DNA of 64,000 bases from Chloroflexota bacterium (GTDB lineage: Bacteria; Chloroflexota; Anaerolineae; Anaerolineales; Villigracilaceae): contig JAKAKJ010000072.1 in the NCBI GenBank assembly GCA_021824575.1, positions 1 to 64,000 of the forward strand. The letters run 5' to 3'. The notes beneath the pieces were generated by a model, which saw nothing but the letters and a program-made list of their open reading frames with translations, made no database searches and was not told the origin of the DNA. Positions within the stretch are counted from its first letter, which is position 1; every line of letters starts with the position of its first letter. Position numbers and translations under genes: made by a program. Below, in pieces: positions 42,349 through 50,659 of the stretch.

Positions 42349-43425
42349 TTATGCCACGTCCCTGGTCTCGATACATTCCGCTGCTCGGCCATCGTTGGAG
42401 AAGGAGAATTCATGCACCATATCCACCACTGCTTTTACATTTTCCACTGGCGTATTCTGTAAAATACCATGACCAAGATTAAAGATGTGACCAGAACGCC
42501 CATCGGCGCGTTGCAAAATATCTCCTACACGTTTTTTGATTTCAGAACGCGGAGCGAACAATACGGCGGGATCAAGATTGCCTTGCACAGCCACGTTATC
42601 ACCGAGAATTTTCCAGCCATCGTCGAGCGGAATGCGCCAGTCGAGGCCAATCACGTCACCGCCTGCGCGTTTCATCAAGGGAAGAAGAGTTGATGTATTC
42701 GTGCCAAAGTGAATCACAGGGACATTTTCTTTTTGGGCGGCTTGCAGGACCATTTGCGAATAAGGCAAAACAAAATTTTCATAATCCTGCGGACTCAATG
42801 CACCAACCCATGAATCGAAAATTTGAACAGCCTGCGCTCCCGCGCGGATCTGCGCCACGAGATAATCGCGCAATACACCCGAAAGTTTGTCCATCAACGC
42901 GCGCCAAACTTCGGGAGCGGAGTACATCATCGTTTTGGTTTTGAGAAATTCGCGCGACGATCCGCCCTCGATGAGATAGGATGCGACCGTGAATGGAGCT
43001 CCGCAAAAGCCAATTAAGGGCACTCCGCTTAAAGTTCCGCGCAGGAGGCGAATGGCTTCCATCACATAGCCCAAATCCGATTCAGGATTCACGGGTCGAA
43101 GATTCTTTACATCATCCAAATTGCGAATCGGATTTAACAAAACAGGGCCTTCGCCTTTTGCAAATTCAAGACCAACACCGAGCGGAATCGCGGGAAGCAA
43201 AATATCTGCGAAGAGAATAGCCGCATCCACACCGAGGGCGCGGATGGGTTGAAGGGTTACCTCCGCCGCAAGTTCGGGATGCCGGCAAATTTCAAGCAGC
43301 GAATATTTTTCGCGGATGGCGCGATATTCCGGCATGTAACGTCCCGCCTGACGCATGAACCAGACTGGCGTGGTGCCCACGGGTTCACGGCGGCAGGCGC
43401 GCAGGAAGCGGTCGCTCATTTCCAT
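42349..43425 (-). CDS. hemE: uroporphyrinogen decarboxylase
   Basis: 358 aa. Decarboxylates the four acetate groups of uroporphyrinogen III to give coproporphyrinogen III. Clear signatures are PVWFMRQAGRYMPEYR near the N terminus and LIGFCGAPFTVASYLIEGG; the catalytic Asp lies in ILFADILLPAIPLG, and HFGTNTSTLLPLM and VQGNLDPAVLF are typical. The start overlaps the hemQ end by 10 bases. A second in-frame ATG at 43419 is equally possible. Confidence 0.97.
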   Translation of the reverse strand: MEMSDRFLRACRREPVGTTPVWFMRQAGRYMPEYRAIREKYSLLEICRHPELAAEVTLQPIRALGVDAAILFADILLPAIPLGVGLEFAKGEGPVLLNPIRNLDDVKNLRPVNPESDLGYVMEAIRLLRGTLSGVPLIGFCGAPFTVASYLIEGGSSREFLKTKTMMYSAPEVWRALMDKLSGVLRDYLVAQIRAGAQAVQIFDSWVGALSPQDYENFVLPYSQMVLQAAQKENVPVIHFGTNTSTLLPLMKRAGGDVIGLDWRIPLDDGWKILGDNVAVQGNLDPAVLFAPRSEIKKRVGDILQRADGRSGHIFNLGHGILQNTPVENVKAVVDMVHEFSFSNDGRAAECIETRDVA

Positions 43426-44099
43426 AACGCGAGCGTCTCTTCGGCCGGATGATAGATGGCGGTGTAAACCGGTGTGTCTTGCAGAGTGTAGCGGCGCGCT
43501 TCAGTGTCGCGCAACTCGTTGACGAGGTCCGAGAAGCGCGGCAGGTCATCGGTCTCGTACACAACCACGAATTCCTGATCCTGCAAGCCGAACGAATATA
43601 AAAGCAATTGCTTGATGTCTTCGTATTGTTTGCCGATGCGGATGTGCTCGTTCATCATGCCTTGACGCGCTTCGCGGCTCATCAAATACCATTCCGCTGT
43701 TTTCGTAAACGGGTACATGACAAGATAACGGGCGCGCATTTCAGCAAACGGATCAATCTCTTGTGCGGAACGCGTCTTTGTGTACTGGGATGGACGCGTG
43801 AAGCCCCAAAGCGAATCCACAAGGCGAATCAGATGACGATACGGCGTGGTGGCTTGTGCCAGTTTCTCAAAGAAGGTCGAAGCGTTACACGGATCATCCG
43901 CTTCAAGCGCACACCAGACCAGGAAATCGGCCTTGGCATCGGCGTTCTGAAAAATATCCACGTTATGCGCGGCGGAACGTAAACCCGCCAGCCAACTCTT
44001 GTGGAAGGAATTTTTCGCTTCGTTGTTCAATGACCAATAAGAATCAGTGAATGCATACAATGCGAAGTGATTCAGCGTTCGAGGTGTTTGTTCAGGCAT
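43416..44099 (-). CDS. hemQ: coproheme decarboxylase, HemQ/ChdC (chlorite dismutase family)
   Basis: 227 aa from ATG 44099 with AAGAGAAG just upstream. It performs the final step of the coproporphyrin route, decarboxylating coproheme to heme b with H2O2. Landmarks: LNHFALYAFTDSYW at the start, LVMYPFTKTAEWYLMSREAR with the catalytic Tyr and Lys of the family, the proximal His in MNEHIRIGKQY, and LYSFGLQDQEFVVVYETDD. Its presence identifies the route used by this operon as coproporphyrin-dependent. It overlaps hemE. Confidence 0.93.
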   Translation of the reverse strand: MPEQTPRTLNHFALYAFTDSYWSLNNEAKNSFHKSWLAGLRSAAHNVDIFQNADAKADFLVWCALEADDPCNASTFFEKLAQATTPYRHLIRLVDSLWGFTRPSQYTKTRSAQEIDPFAEMRARYLVMYPFTKTAEWYLMSREARQGMMNEHIRIGKQYEDIKQLLLYSFGLQDQEFVVVYETDDLPRFSDLVNELRDTEARRYTLQDTPVYTAIYHPAEETLALWK

Positions 44100-44259
44100 G
44101 TTCTTCTCTTTATAATCGGTGGTCGAGTAGCCCGGAATGATTTTAGAGGGGCATATCGAGACCACTATTTCAAAACATATTTTTTTAATTGTCTCTTAAC
44201 GGTTGGTCTCGATATAGATCTCGCCATCGCTCAATCCTACTCGACCAACGAATTGCTTT

Positions 44260-45405
44260 TTAATTTGCACTTGGAACATAAATGCACGCGGGATCGGATT
44301 CAAGATAGTCGCCAGTGACGCCGTATGCGCGTCCGCGTTGACCGCCGCATACATCGCGGAATTCACAGATTCCACAGCGGCCTTTGACTTTTTCGGGGCT
44401 GCGTAAATCGGTAAACAATTTCGAGTTGCGATAAACATTCACAATATCATCCGCGCGGACATTGCCTGCCGTAATCGGCAAAAATCCCGACGGCTGGATT
44501 TCGCCGATATGCGAGATGAACAAAAATCCATTTCCATCGTTGACGCCTTTGGTCGGGCGATTGAGTCCATCTGCATATTGAAAACCCGCGCCTTGGAATG
44601 TGACCGGCTTGCCTGCCGACTCGGCGCGCTTGCGTTGAATGGCAACGCGGCGATACATCGGCGCGGCCGTGGACTTGATATCGAATGGCGCGTTCTGTGA
44701 AAGGTCATATAACCAGTTGAAAACTTTTTCATGCTGCTCGGCGCTGATCATATTTTCCATTTGAGCGCGTCCCGTGGGGACGAGGAAGAACACTGACCAT
44801 TGCACCGCGTTGACTTCCTGAATGAACGGAATCATTTCATCCAGAATATCCACGTTGTGTTTTGAAACCGTTGTATTGACTTGCACACTCAAACCAACAT
44901 CCTGGGCGCGGTGCAAAATGTCCATCGTGCGCTGCCACGAACCGGGCACTTGACGAAACGCATCGTGGACTTCGGGGCGCGGCGCGTCGAGCGAAAGCGC
45001 AATTCGGCGGATGCCTGCATCGCGCGCCTTTTCGAGCCGCTCCTTGGTCGGCAACGCGGTGGCCGTCGGAGTCAATGAACAACGCAAACCCTTTTCGGTG
45101 GCATACGCGATGAGTTCGAACAAATCGGGACGCATCATCGGATCGCCGCCCGTAAAAACCAAAATGGGATTATTGCCAAACGCGGCGAGACGATCAACCA
45201 ACGCTTTGGCCTCTTCGGTGGAAAGTTCGCGAGGGTCACGCTGATGCTGCGCGTCGGCGCGGCAATGGACGCAGGCGTACGCGCAAGCGCGGGTAACTTC
45301 CCATGCAATCGTAAATGGCGCAAGATTGAAATCGGCATGGACCATGTGTTCGTTATGCAGTGAACGTTCAGAGGCGGCGCGTCCACTCAAGTTTTGTAAA
45401 GTCAT
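44260..45405 (-). CDS. radical SAM/SPASM protein in the heme operon (TIGR04053-like)
   Basis: 381 aa from ATG 45405, with GGAG 10 bases upstream. The radical SAM cluster motif is CAYACVHC in FTIAWEVTRACAYACVHCRA-type context, followed by LVFTGGDPMMRPDLFEL and RIALSLDAPRPEVHDAFR. The C-terminal SPASM Cys-rich region reads GRCGICEFRDVCGGQRGRAY. It resembles the heme-associated radical SAM proteins AhbC/AhbD/NirJ and the TIGR04053 group. Since the operon already has every step to heme b, its product is unclear: a heme variant, a heme-protein maturation step, or an alternative anaerobic decarboxylase. The gap to hemQ is 160 bases. Confidence 0.85.
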   Translation of the reverse strand: MTLQNLSGRAASERSLHNEHMVHADFNLAPFTIAWEVTRACAYACVHCRADAQHQRDPRELSTEEAKALVDRLAAFGNNPILVFTGGDPMMRPDLFELIAYATEKGLRCSLTPTATALPTKERLEKARDAGIRRIALSLDAPRPEVHDAFRQVPGSWQRTMDILHRAQDVGLSVQVNTTVSKHNVDILDEMIPFIQEVNAVQWSVFFLVPTGRAQMENMISAEQHEKVFNWLYDLSQNAPFDIKSTAAPMYRRVAIQRKRAESAGKPVTFQGAGFQYADGLNRPTKGVNDGNGFLFISHIGEIQPSGFLPITAGNVRADDIVNVYRNSKLFTDLRSPEKVKGRCGICEFRDVCGGQRGRAYGVTGDYLESDPACIYVPSAN

Positions 45406-45423
45406 CAGTGTCTCCGTGAATCC

Positions 45424-45476
45424 TGTTTGAAAATTGGATGGTTTGCAGGTTTCAACATTCCAACTTGTCAACCTTC
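45424..45476. repeat. micro-repeat between hemB and the radical SAM gene
   Basis: ttggatggtttgcaggtttc and ccaacttgtcaaccttctaa, the same pattern as 10492-10563 and 39222-39298. It abuts the hemB stop codon. Confidence 0.55.
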
Positions 45477-46531
45477 TAACCCGCCAACCATTTTGCTGCA
45501 TCGAGCGCGTGATACGTAATAATCACATCCGCGCCGGCGCGCTTGATAGATGTCAATGTTTCGAGCGTCACCTTGGCCTCGTCAATCCAGCCGTTTTGTG
45601 CGGCGGCTTTGATCATCGAATACTCACCGCTGACGTTATAAGCCGCCATCGGCAATTCAGGGAACGCGTCCTTCACCACGCGGATCACATCGAGATACGC
45701 CAGCGCGGGTTTCACCATCAACATATCTGCGCCTTCATCCACGTCGAGCGCGGCTTCACGTAACGCCTCGCGCACATTCGCGGGGTCCATCTGATGCGAC
45801 TTGCGGTCGCCGAACTTCGGCGCACCCTCGGCGGCTTCGCGGAACGGCCCATAAAACGACGAAGCATATTTCACGGCATAAGACAAGATTGGCGTGTTCT
45901 CAAAACCGTTTTCATCCAACGCATCGCGAATGGCCGCGACCATTCCATCCATCATGCCGCTCGGTGCAACGATGTCCGCGCCGCATTCCGCATGAGAGAC
46001 CGCAACCTTCGCAAGCACATCGAGCGTTTCATCGTTCAGCACATAACCCTCAGGCAAATGGATATGTTCACCGGTATTCAAAATTCCACAATGGCCGTGA
46101 TCGGTGTATTCGCACAGACAGACATCGGTCACGACCACCATCTCCGGGATTTCTTTTTTGATCGCGCGGATCGCCTGCTGGACGATTCCATTGTGATCAA
46201 AATTTTCCAAGCCGACCGGATCTTTCTCCGCGGGAATGCCGAACAAGATCACAGCGTTCACCCCGGACTTCATGGCGGCTTCCGCTTCACGAACAGATTC
46301 CTCCACTGACAGTTGATACACACCCGGCATCGAGCGAATCTCGCTGCGGCCCTCGCCATGCTCGCCGTGCCGCACGAACAACGGATAAATAAAATCGCGC
46401 GCGTTGAGTTCTGTTTCGCGGATCATCGCGCGCAGCGCGGGCGTGGCGCGCAAGCGGCGGGGACGATTTACGATTGAAGATTTTTGATTGATGATTTTCG
46501 GTTTATGATTTTGGATTTCGAATAATGCCAT
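45476..46531 (-). CDS. hemB: delta-aminolevulinic acid dehydratase (porphobilinogen synthase)
   Basis: 351 aa from ATG 46531, which has a strong TGGAGGAAAC upstream. Condenses two 5-aminolevulinates to porphobilinogen. The zinc-type metal site is [14 protein letters not shown], and the Schiff-base lysines are in [16 protein letters not shown] and [14 protein letters not shown]. The body begins at [14 protein letters not shown]; the preceding 22 residues ([20 protein letters not shown]) are encoded by micro-repeat DNA and have no counterpart in the family. It lies between the radical SAM gene and hemD. Confidence 0.97.
   Translation of the reverse strand: MALFEIQNHKPKIINQKSSIVNRPRRLRATPALRAMIRETELNARDFIYPLFVRHGEHGEGRSEIRSMPGVYQLSVEESVREAEAAMKSGVNAVILFGIPAEKDPVGLENFDHNGIVQQAIRAIKKEIPEMVVVTDVCLCEYTDHGHCGILNTGEHIHLPEGYVLNDETLDVLAKVAVSHAECGADIVAPSGMMDGMVAAIRDALDENGFENTPILSYAVKYASSFYGPFREAAEGAPKFGDRKSHQMDPANVREALREAALDVDEGADMLMVKPALAYLDVIRVVKDAFPELPMAAYNVSGEYSMIKAAAQNGWIDEAKVTLETLTSIKRAGADVIITYHALDAAKWLAG
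46465..46527. repeat. 'aaatcataaaccgaaaatc' micro-repeat at the hemB start
   Basis: On the minus strand, units of the form (a)aatcataaac, gaaaatcatc, aatcaaaaat and cttcaatcgt follow each other. They form the first 22 codons of hemB between the good ribosome-binding site and the conserved body. Confidence 0.6.
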
Positions 46532-46544
46532 GTTTCCTCCAGGG

Positions 46545-47315
46545 CTACGCATTCAACAATGCGTTAACCAATCCTTCCGTTGTATATTCTTCGGCCACCA
46601 AATCCACTTTGAAACCTTCTTCTTTCGCGGCTTTCTCCGTGATCGGTCCAATGCACGCGACCTTTGGATTATTCTTTAATTCAAATGGATTCATTTTCTG
46701 CCGGCGAACAATCTCAACAAAATTCTGCGCCGTGGATGGACTGGTAAACGTGATCCAATCCACGCCGGATTTCAACGCAGCCAAACCATCAGGATCAACT
46801 TGCGCTGGTAATGTTTTATAAACGGCAATCTCATGCGCGATGCCGCCCGCGTTGACAATCGCTTCGGGCAATGCCTTGCGCGCAATTTCCGCACGGGGAA
46901 GCAAGACCCATTTCCCGTTCAAATTCCCCAAGCCGGGCAGAATTGATTCAGCCACATATTCTTCGGGGACAAAATCAGGAATTACGCCGCGCGCGTTCAG
47001 CGCTTCGGCAGTTTTGGGACCGATGGATGCCACTTTTATCCCCTCTCCCTTATCCCTTCTCCCCAAATTGGGAGCTTGCTTTGTCGCTTCGCTCCTCGCA
47101 ATGACATCGAACACCACCTCCACCGCATTGACCGATGTGAAAACAATCCATTCGTATTTATCCAGATTCTTCAAAGCCTGATCGAGCTGCGTATGGTCCT
47201 CCATCGGGCGGATTTGAATCACAGGAAAACAAATCGGCTCGAAGCCGGCGGCTTTGAGGGCATCAATAAATCCATCTGCCTGCTCGCGCGGACGCGTGAC
47301 GAGAATTCGTTTCAT
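46545..47315 (-). CDS. hemD: uroporphyrinogen-III synthase
   Basis: 256 aa. Cyclises and inverts ring D of hydroxymethylbilane. The family is poorly conserved; typical parts are [20 protein letters not shown] at the start, [29 protein letters not shown], and [17 protein letters not shown] with [16 protein letters not shown] near the end. About 24 residues ([20 protein letters not shown]) after residue 71 come from a repeat and do not fit the family. The ATG overlaps the hemC stop (47312-47315), and hemB starts 14 bases beyond its end. Confidence 0.9.
   Translation of the reverse strand: MKRILVTRPREQADGFIDALKAAGFEPICFPVIQIRPMEDHTQLDQALKNLDKYEWIVFTSVNAVEVVFDVIARSEATKQAPNLGRRDKGEGIKVASIGPKTAEALNARGVIPDFVPEEYVAESILPGLGNLNGKWVLLPRAEIARKALPEAIVNAGGIAHEIAVYKTLPAQVDPDGLAALKSGVDWITFTSPSTAQNFVEIVRRQKMNPFELKNNPKVACIGPITEKAAKEEGFKVDLVAEEYTTEGLVNALLNA
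47036..47112. repeat. REP-like palindromic repeat inside hemD
   Basis: On the minus strand it reads cattgcgaggagcgaagcga, then caaagcaagctcccaatttg, then gggagaagggataagggaga. The first part is a widespread bacterial intergenic repeat whose translation gives IARSEATKQ. It is in frame with hemD and contains no stop. Confidence 0.75.
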
Positions 47316-48232
47316 TTGACTGAACTCACTCCAAGAATTTTGCTCGCACCTTGTTCAATGGCCTTTTGCGAAAGTTTAGTTCCAAGTTGAATTGCATCCG
47401 TGCCTTGACCATTTACTTTGACGACTTTCTTTCCATCTTCCGAAATCACCAACCCCTTCAAATTGATTACTGCCGACTGCTTACTGCTTACTGCGTAAGC
47501 CGCCACCGGCACCGCACATCCACCGCCGAGTCCGCTCAGGAAGGCGCGTTCGGCAGTGACCGCTTTCCGCGTGGATTCATCGTCCAGTGCGGCGAGCAGA
47601 TTGAGGGTCGTTTGATCGTCCGCGCGGCATTGCACGGCGAGCGCACCCTGTCCCGGCGCGGGAAGCATCACATCCAATGAAAGCCATTCGGTCACATGCT
47701 GGTCCAAATTCAAACGCGTCAATCCCGCGCCCGCGAGAAGGATGGCGTCATATTGATTATCCAACGCTTTGCGTACGCGCGTGTCCACATTGCCACGCAG
47801 CGATTCAGTGTGAAGGTCAGGGCGGAGGGAAAGTAACTGGGCAGAGCGGCGCAGGCTCGAGGTCCCGACGGATGCGCCTTTGGGTAACGTCGAAAGCGTG
47901 TGACCTTTCGATGAAATCAACGCGTCACGCACTTCGCCGCGCGTTGGAATACATCCAATCGTGAGGCCATCAGAATTTTCAACAGGCAAATCCTTCAGCG
48001 AATGAACCGCACAATGAACCGCGCCGCTCAACAATTCCGATTCAAGTTCCTGTGTGAAAAGTCCCTTGCCGCCGATTTCAGGCAAAGGCTTGTCGAGAAT
48101 TTTGTCGCCTTGTGTGACGATGATTTTTTCTTCGCACACCAAACCGGGATGGATTTTTTGCAGCGCGTGGATGACCCATTGAGTTTGCCAACGGGCTAAT
48201 GAGGATGGACGGGTTGCAAAAATTAGTTTCAT
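47312..48232 (-). CDS. hemC: porphobilinogen deaminase (hydroxymethylbilane synthase)
   Basis: 306 aa. Polymerises four porphobilinogens on a dipyrromethane cofactor attached to the Cys in LGGGCAVPVAAYAV. Also clear are IFATRPSSLARWQTQWVI, the active-site Asp in AVHSLKDLPV, and ALRRSAQ-type cofactor-binding segment (GTSSLRRSAQLLSLRPD). After the cofactor loop an insertion SSKQSAVINLKG is encoded by a tandem micro-repeat. Overlaps hemD by 4 bases and follows hemA by 12 bases. Confidence 0.96.
   Translation of the reverse strand: MKLIFATRPSSLARWQTQWVIHALQKIHPGLVCEEKIIVTQGDKILDKPLPEIGGKGLFTQELESELLSGAVHCAVHSLKDLPVENSDGLTIGCIPTRGEVRDALISSKGHTLSTLPKGASVGTSSLRRSAQLLSLRPDLHTESLRGNVDTRVRKALDNQYDAILLAGAGLTRLNLDQHVTEWLSLDVMLPAPGQGALAVQCRADDQTTLNLLAALDDESTRKAVTAERAFLSGLGGGCAVPVAAYAVSSKQSAVINLKGLVISEDGKKVVKVNGQGTDAIQLGTKLSQKAIEQGASKILGVSSVK
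47465..47500. repeat. 'actgcttactgc' micro-repeat inside hemC
   Basis: actgccgactgcttactgct followed by tactgcgtaag: three near-perfect copies of a (t)actgc unit. On the minus strand they encode YAVSSKQSAV in the variable loop after the cofactor Cys. Confidence 0.65.
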
Positions 48233-48244
48233 GGCAATCAGCGA

Positions 48245-49546
48245 TCAGTCGGCGGCGAAGGAAGCGGGATAAGATTGACCGTCAGTGAGATTGAAGAGGG
48301 CGCGAGCGACTTCAGCATATTCTGGCGCACGCGGTGAACCCGCTTCGGCGCGCAGACGTTGGGTGGGCGCGTCCAAAATTTTCTTGACCAGCGCCTGAGT
48401 CAGTGCCTCGATGCGGGCGCGCTCGGCTTCGGTCAGGTCCGGCAGGCGGCGAAATGTTTTTTCCAATTCGTTTTGTCGAATCGTTTCGGCTCGCTGGCGC
48501 AAATCCGTAATCAACGGAAGCATGTTGAGCGAATTGAAAAAGCCCACGAACTTTTCCTGCTCCTCGACGAGAATCGATTCGACGCGCGGCACTTCGACAG
48601 CGCGTTCGGCAAGCGATTGCTCCAGGTGTTCGTTCAAGTTATCAATATCATAAAGCCGAACATGAGGAATATCAACCACCTCAGGATCAATGTCACGCGG
48701 AACGGCAATGTCAATCAAAACCAGCGAGCGCTGCAGACGCCGTTCCATCGCGGCGTGGACCATCTCTGGATGAATCAACGTATGCGGCGCGCCGGTGGAT
48801 GCAATCAAAATGTCGGCGCGGGTCAAAGCATCTTGAAGAGATTCGAATGTGGCTGTTTCCGCGTTCCAGCGCTTGGCGAGTCCGCGTGCGCGTTCGAGCG
48901 TTCGATTCACAACCAGAATTTTCTCGACGCCGCGTTTGCGTAACGCTTCGACGGCAAGTTCCGCCATTTCACCCGCGCCTAACACCACAACTTCGGCAGT
49001 CTTCAAATCAGGATGAGCATGCTGGCACAAACTTGCGGCCAGCGAAGAAACCGAAGCCGGGTTGCGGCTGATTTCCGTTTCTGTGCGGGCGCGCTTCCCC
49101 GCGTGGATCGCAGCCCGGAAAAGCCGGTTGAGCAGTGGGCCAGCCGCGCCTTGTCCGCGCGCAAGTTCGAGGGCGTGAGTGACTTGTCCCAGAATTTGCG
49201 GCTCGCCCACCACAAGCGAATCCAATCCGGCAGCAACCTTCATCAAATGCTGGATGGCTTCTTCATCCATGAATTGATATAGATGCGGATGTAATTCGCT
49301 GACTGGAAAGTCGCGCGCTTCGGACAAAAATGTCTCCAGCGAATCAAAAGCCGATTCATTCGAGGCCGCATAAAGTTCAACGCGATTACACGTCGAAAGA
49401 ATCACTAATTCCGCGATGTGATCGAGTCCACTTCCGCAGCCCAAGCGCGCCAATGCAGCCTGTAAGGCTTCGTCGCCGAAGTCCAGTTTTTCACGGAGAG
49501 TGATTGGAGCCGTTGTGTGGTTAAGACCAAGACAATGAATATGCAT
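48245..49546 (-). CDS. hemA: glutamyl-tRNA reductase
   Basis: 433 aa from ATG 49546; a TTG one codon upstream is possible but AGGGAAA suits the ATG. Reduces glutamyl-tRNA to glutamate 1-semialdehyde, the committed step. The catalytic Cys is in VILSTCNRVELYA, the nucleotide site is VVLGAGEMAELAVEAL, and AIHAGKRARTETEIS is the conserved tRNA-contact segment. The C-terminal dimerisation helix is intact. It is the first gene of the heme operon; no good promoter is recognised in the 140 bases upstream, and its last codons lie in a 'gatcagcgatcagtc' stretch. Confidence 0.97.
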   Translation of the reverse strand: MHIHCLGLNHTTAPITLREKLDFGDEALQAALARLGCGSGLDHIAELVILSTCNRVELYAASNESAFDSLETFLSEARDFPVSELHPHLYQFMDEEAIQHLMKVAAGLDSLVVGEPQILGQVTHALELARGQGAAGPLLNRLFRAAIHAGKRARTETEISRNPASVSSLAASLCQHAHPDLKTAEVVVLGAGEMAELAVEALRKRGVEKILVVNRTLERARGLAKRWNAETATFESLQDALTRADILIASTGAPHTLIHPEMVHAAMERRLQRSLVLIDIAVPRDIDPEVVDIPHVRLYDIDNLNEHLEQSLAERAVEVPRVESILVEEQEKFVGFFNSLNMLPLITDLRQRAETIRQNELEKTFRRLPDLTEAERARIEALTQALVKKILDAPTQRLRAEAGSPRAPEYAEVARALFNLTDGQSYPASFAAD

Positions 49547-49687
49547 CAATGATTTCCCTGAATAATTGCTGGGAAAATCATATTGGCTAAACCGAAAAGT
49601 TACCAGATAGGATTACGAAAGTTAAAGTTAGTATTGGATGAGAAAACCATTTGGAATAAGACGAATGTTAGTCTGCGTGAATGACTT

Positions 49688-49905
49688 TCATCCCGTGTTC
49701 ATCATCACGCCGTTCTGATCACTTCGGAGAAGCCAATCTTTCATAACAAGCAAAGCAATGTCATCGAACTGTTCGGCCTCCGCGATATGCTCATCAAATT
49801 TCGTCCTTATATCGGCAAAAGAATTTCGGCAGAAATCTCGTTATGCAGCGGTGAGGTCAAGCGCTCCCTGCCAAAAGAATCACCAGCCAGATCCATGATA
49901 ATAGC
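49688..49905 (-). pseudogene. remnant of a PP2C/SpoIIE-type phosphatase C terminus
   Basis: In the 423-base space between hemA and the response regulator, the minus strand holds two adjacent fragments. One frame gives LAGDSFGRERLTSPLHNEIS, the next gives FADIRTKFDEHIAEAEQFDD then IALLVMKDW to a stop at 49688-49690. The order G-x-x-F-G-x-E-R-L, then S-A-E-I-L, then E-Q-x-D-D-I-x-L-L-V is that of the last domain of RsbU/SpoIIE-like phosphatases. A frameshift near 49825 and the absence of any upstream catalytic part show that it is decayed. Confidence 0.55.
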
Positions 49906-49969
49906 GCAGTAAATCGGTATGACGACGCTGCTTCCCTACAACTTGATAAATGATTTTTTGGAAGATTCC

Positions 49970-50659
49970 TTATTTCGTTTCCCCGCTGCCGAAGCGATAG
50001 CCAAAGCCGCGGTCATTATGAATATAGCGCGGGTTTTCAGGATCCGGCTCGATCTTCTGGCGCAGATGCCAAACGTAACGCCGGACGTGTCCGATCTCAC
50101 TGGCATATTGCGCGCCCCATACTTCCTTGACCAAATCCCTTGGCGAGATCACATCACCCGCATGGCGCATGAGAGTCACCAACAGCTTGAATTCGGTTGG
50201 GGTCAGGGTAAGAGGCTGGCCATCCCGCCAGACGCGCTTGAGTCGAATATCCACTTCCAATCCATCGGAAGAAAGTTTGTTATCTGCGGCGCTTCCCTGT
50301 GCGGAGCGTCCCAGTACGGCGTGCATACGCGCCGCCAATTGAGCGAAAGAAAACGGCTTGTTGACGTAATCATCCGCGCCGAGCGAGAAGCCATGCAGGA
50401 TGTCCGCTTCATCACCGCGCGCCGTCAACATGATGACCGGCACGTTGCTCACCTCGCGGATGCGCTTGAGAGTTTCCCATCCGTCCTTCTCAGGCATGGT
50501 CACATCCAGCAGGATGATTTCGGGCTGGCGTTCATACATGGCGCGCAAGCCGAGCTTGCCATTTTCCACCGCACGGACGTTGTATCCCTGACCGGAAAAA
50601 TAGTCACTTAATAACTGCGTCAAGCCTTTATCGTCATCAATGATCAAGAGATCGGTCAT
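49970..50659 (-). CDS. OmpR-family response regulator
   Basis: 229 aa. Receiver: DLLIIDDDKGLTQLLSDYF, phosphoacceptor Asp in EIILLDVTMPEKDGWE, switch Lys in DYVNKPFSFAQL. Output winged helix: GQPLTLTPTEFKLLVTLM and HNDRGFGYRFGSG. Overlaps the kinase gene by 4 bases (50656-50659), which indicates a cognate pair. Downstream lies the phosphatase remnant. Targets unknown; the divergently read NrfD/cytochrome cluster is the nearest candidate. Confidence 0.94.
   Translation of the reverse strand: MTDLLIIDDDKGLTQLLSDYFSGQGYNVRAVENGKLGLRAMYERQPEIILLDVTMPEKDGWETLKRIREVSNVPVIMLTARGDEADILHGFSLGADDYVNKPFSFAQLAARMHAVLGRSAQGSAADNKLSSDGLEVDIRLKRVWRDGQPLTLTPTEFKLLVTLMRHAGDVISPRDLVKEVWGAQYASEIGHVRRYVWHLRQKIEPDPENPRYIHNDRGFGYRFGSGETK

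Noticed and set aside
37921-49546. Missing coproporphyrinogen dehydrogenase (hemN/hemF) as a gap in the heme pathway
   Set aside because: The coproporphyrin-dependent route with HemQ does not need it.
49919-50611. 230-codon plus-strand frame opposite the response regulator
   Set aside because: Mirror frame of a clear OmpR-type gene; no motif of its own.
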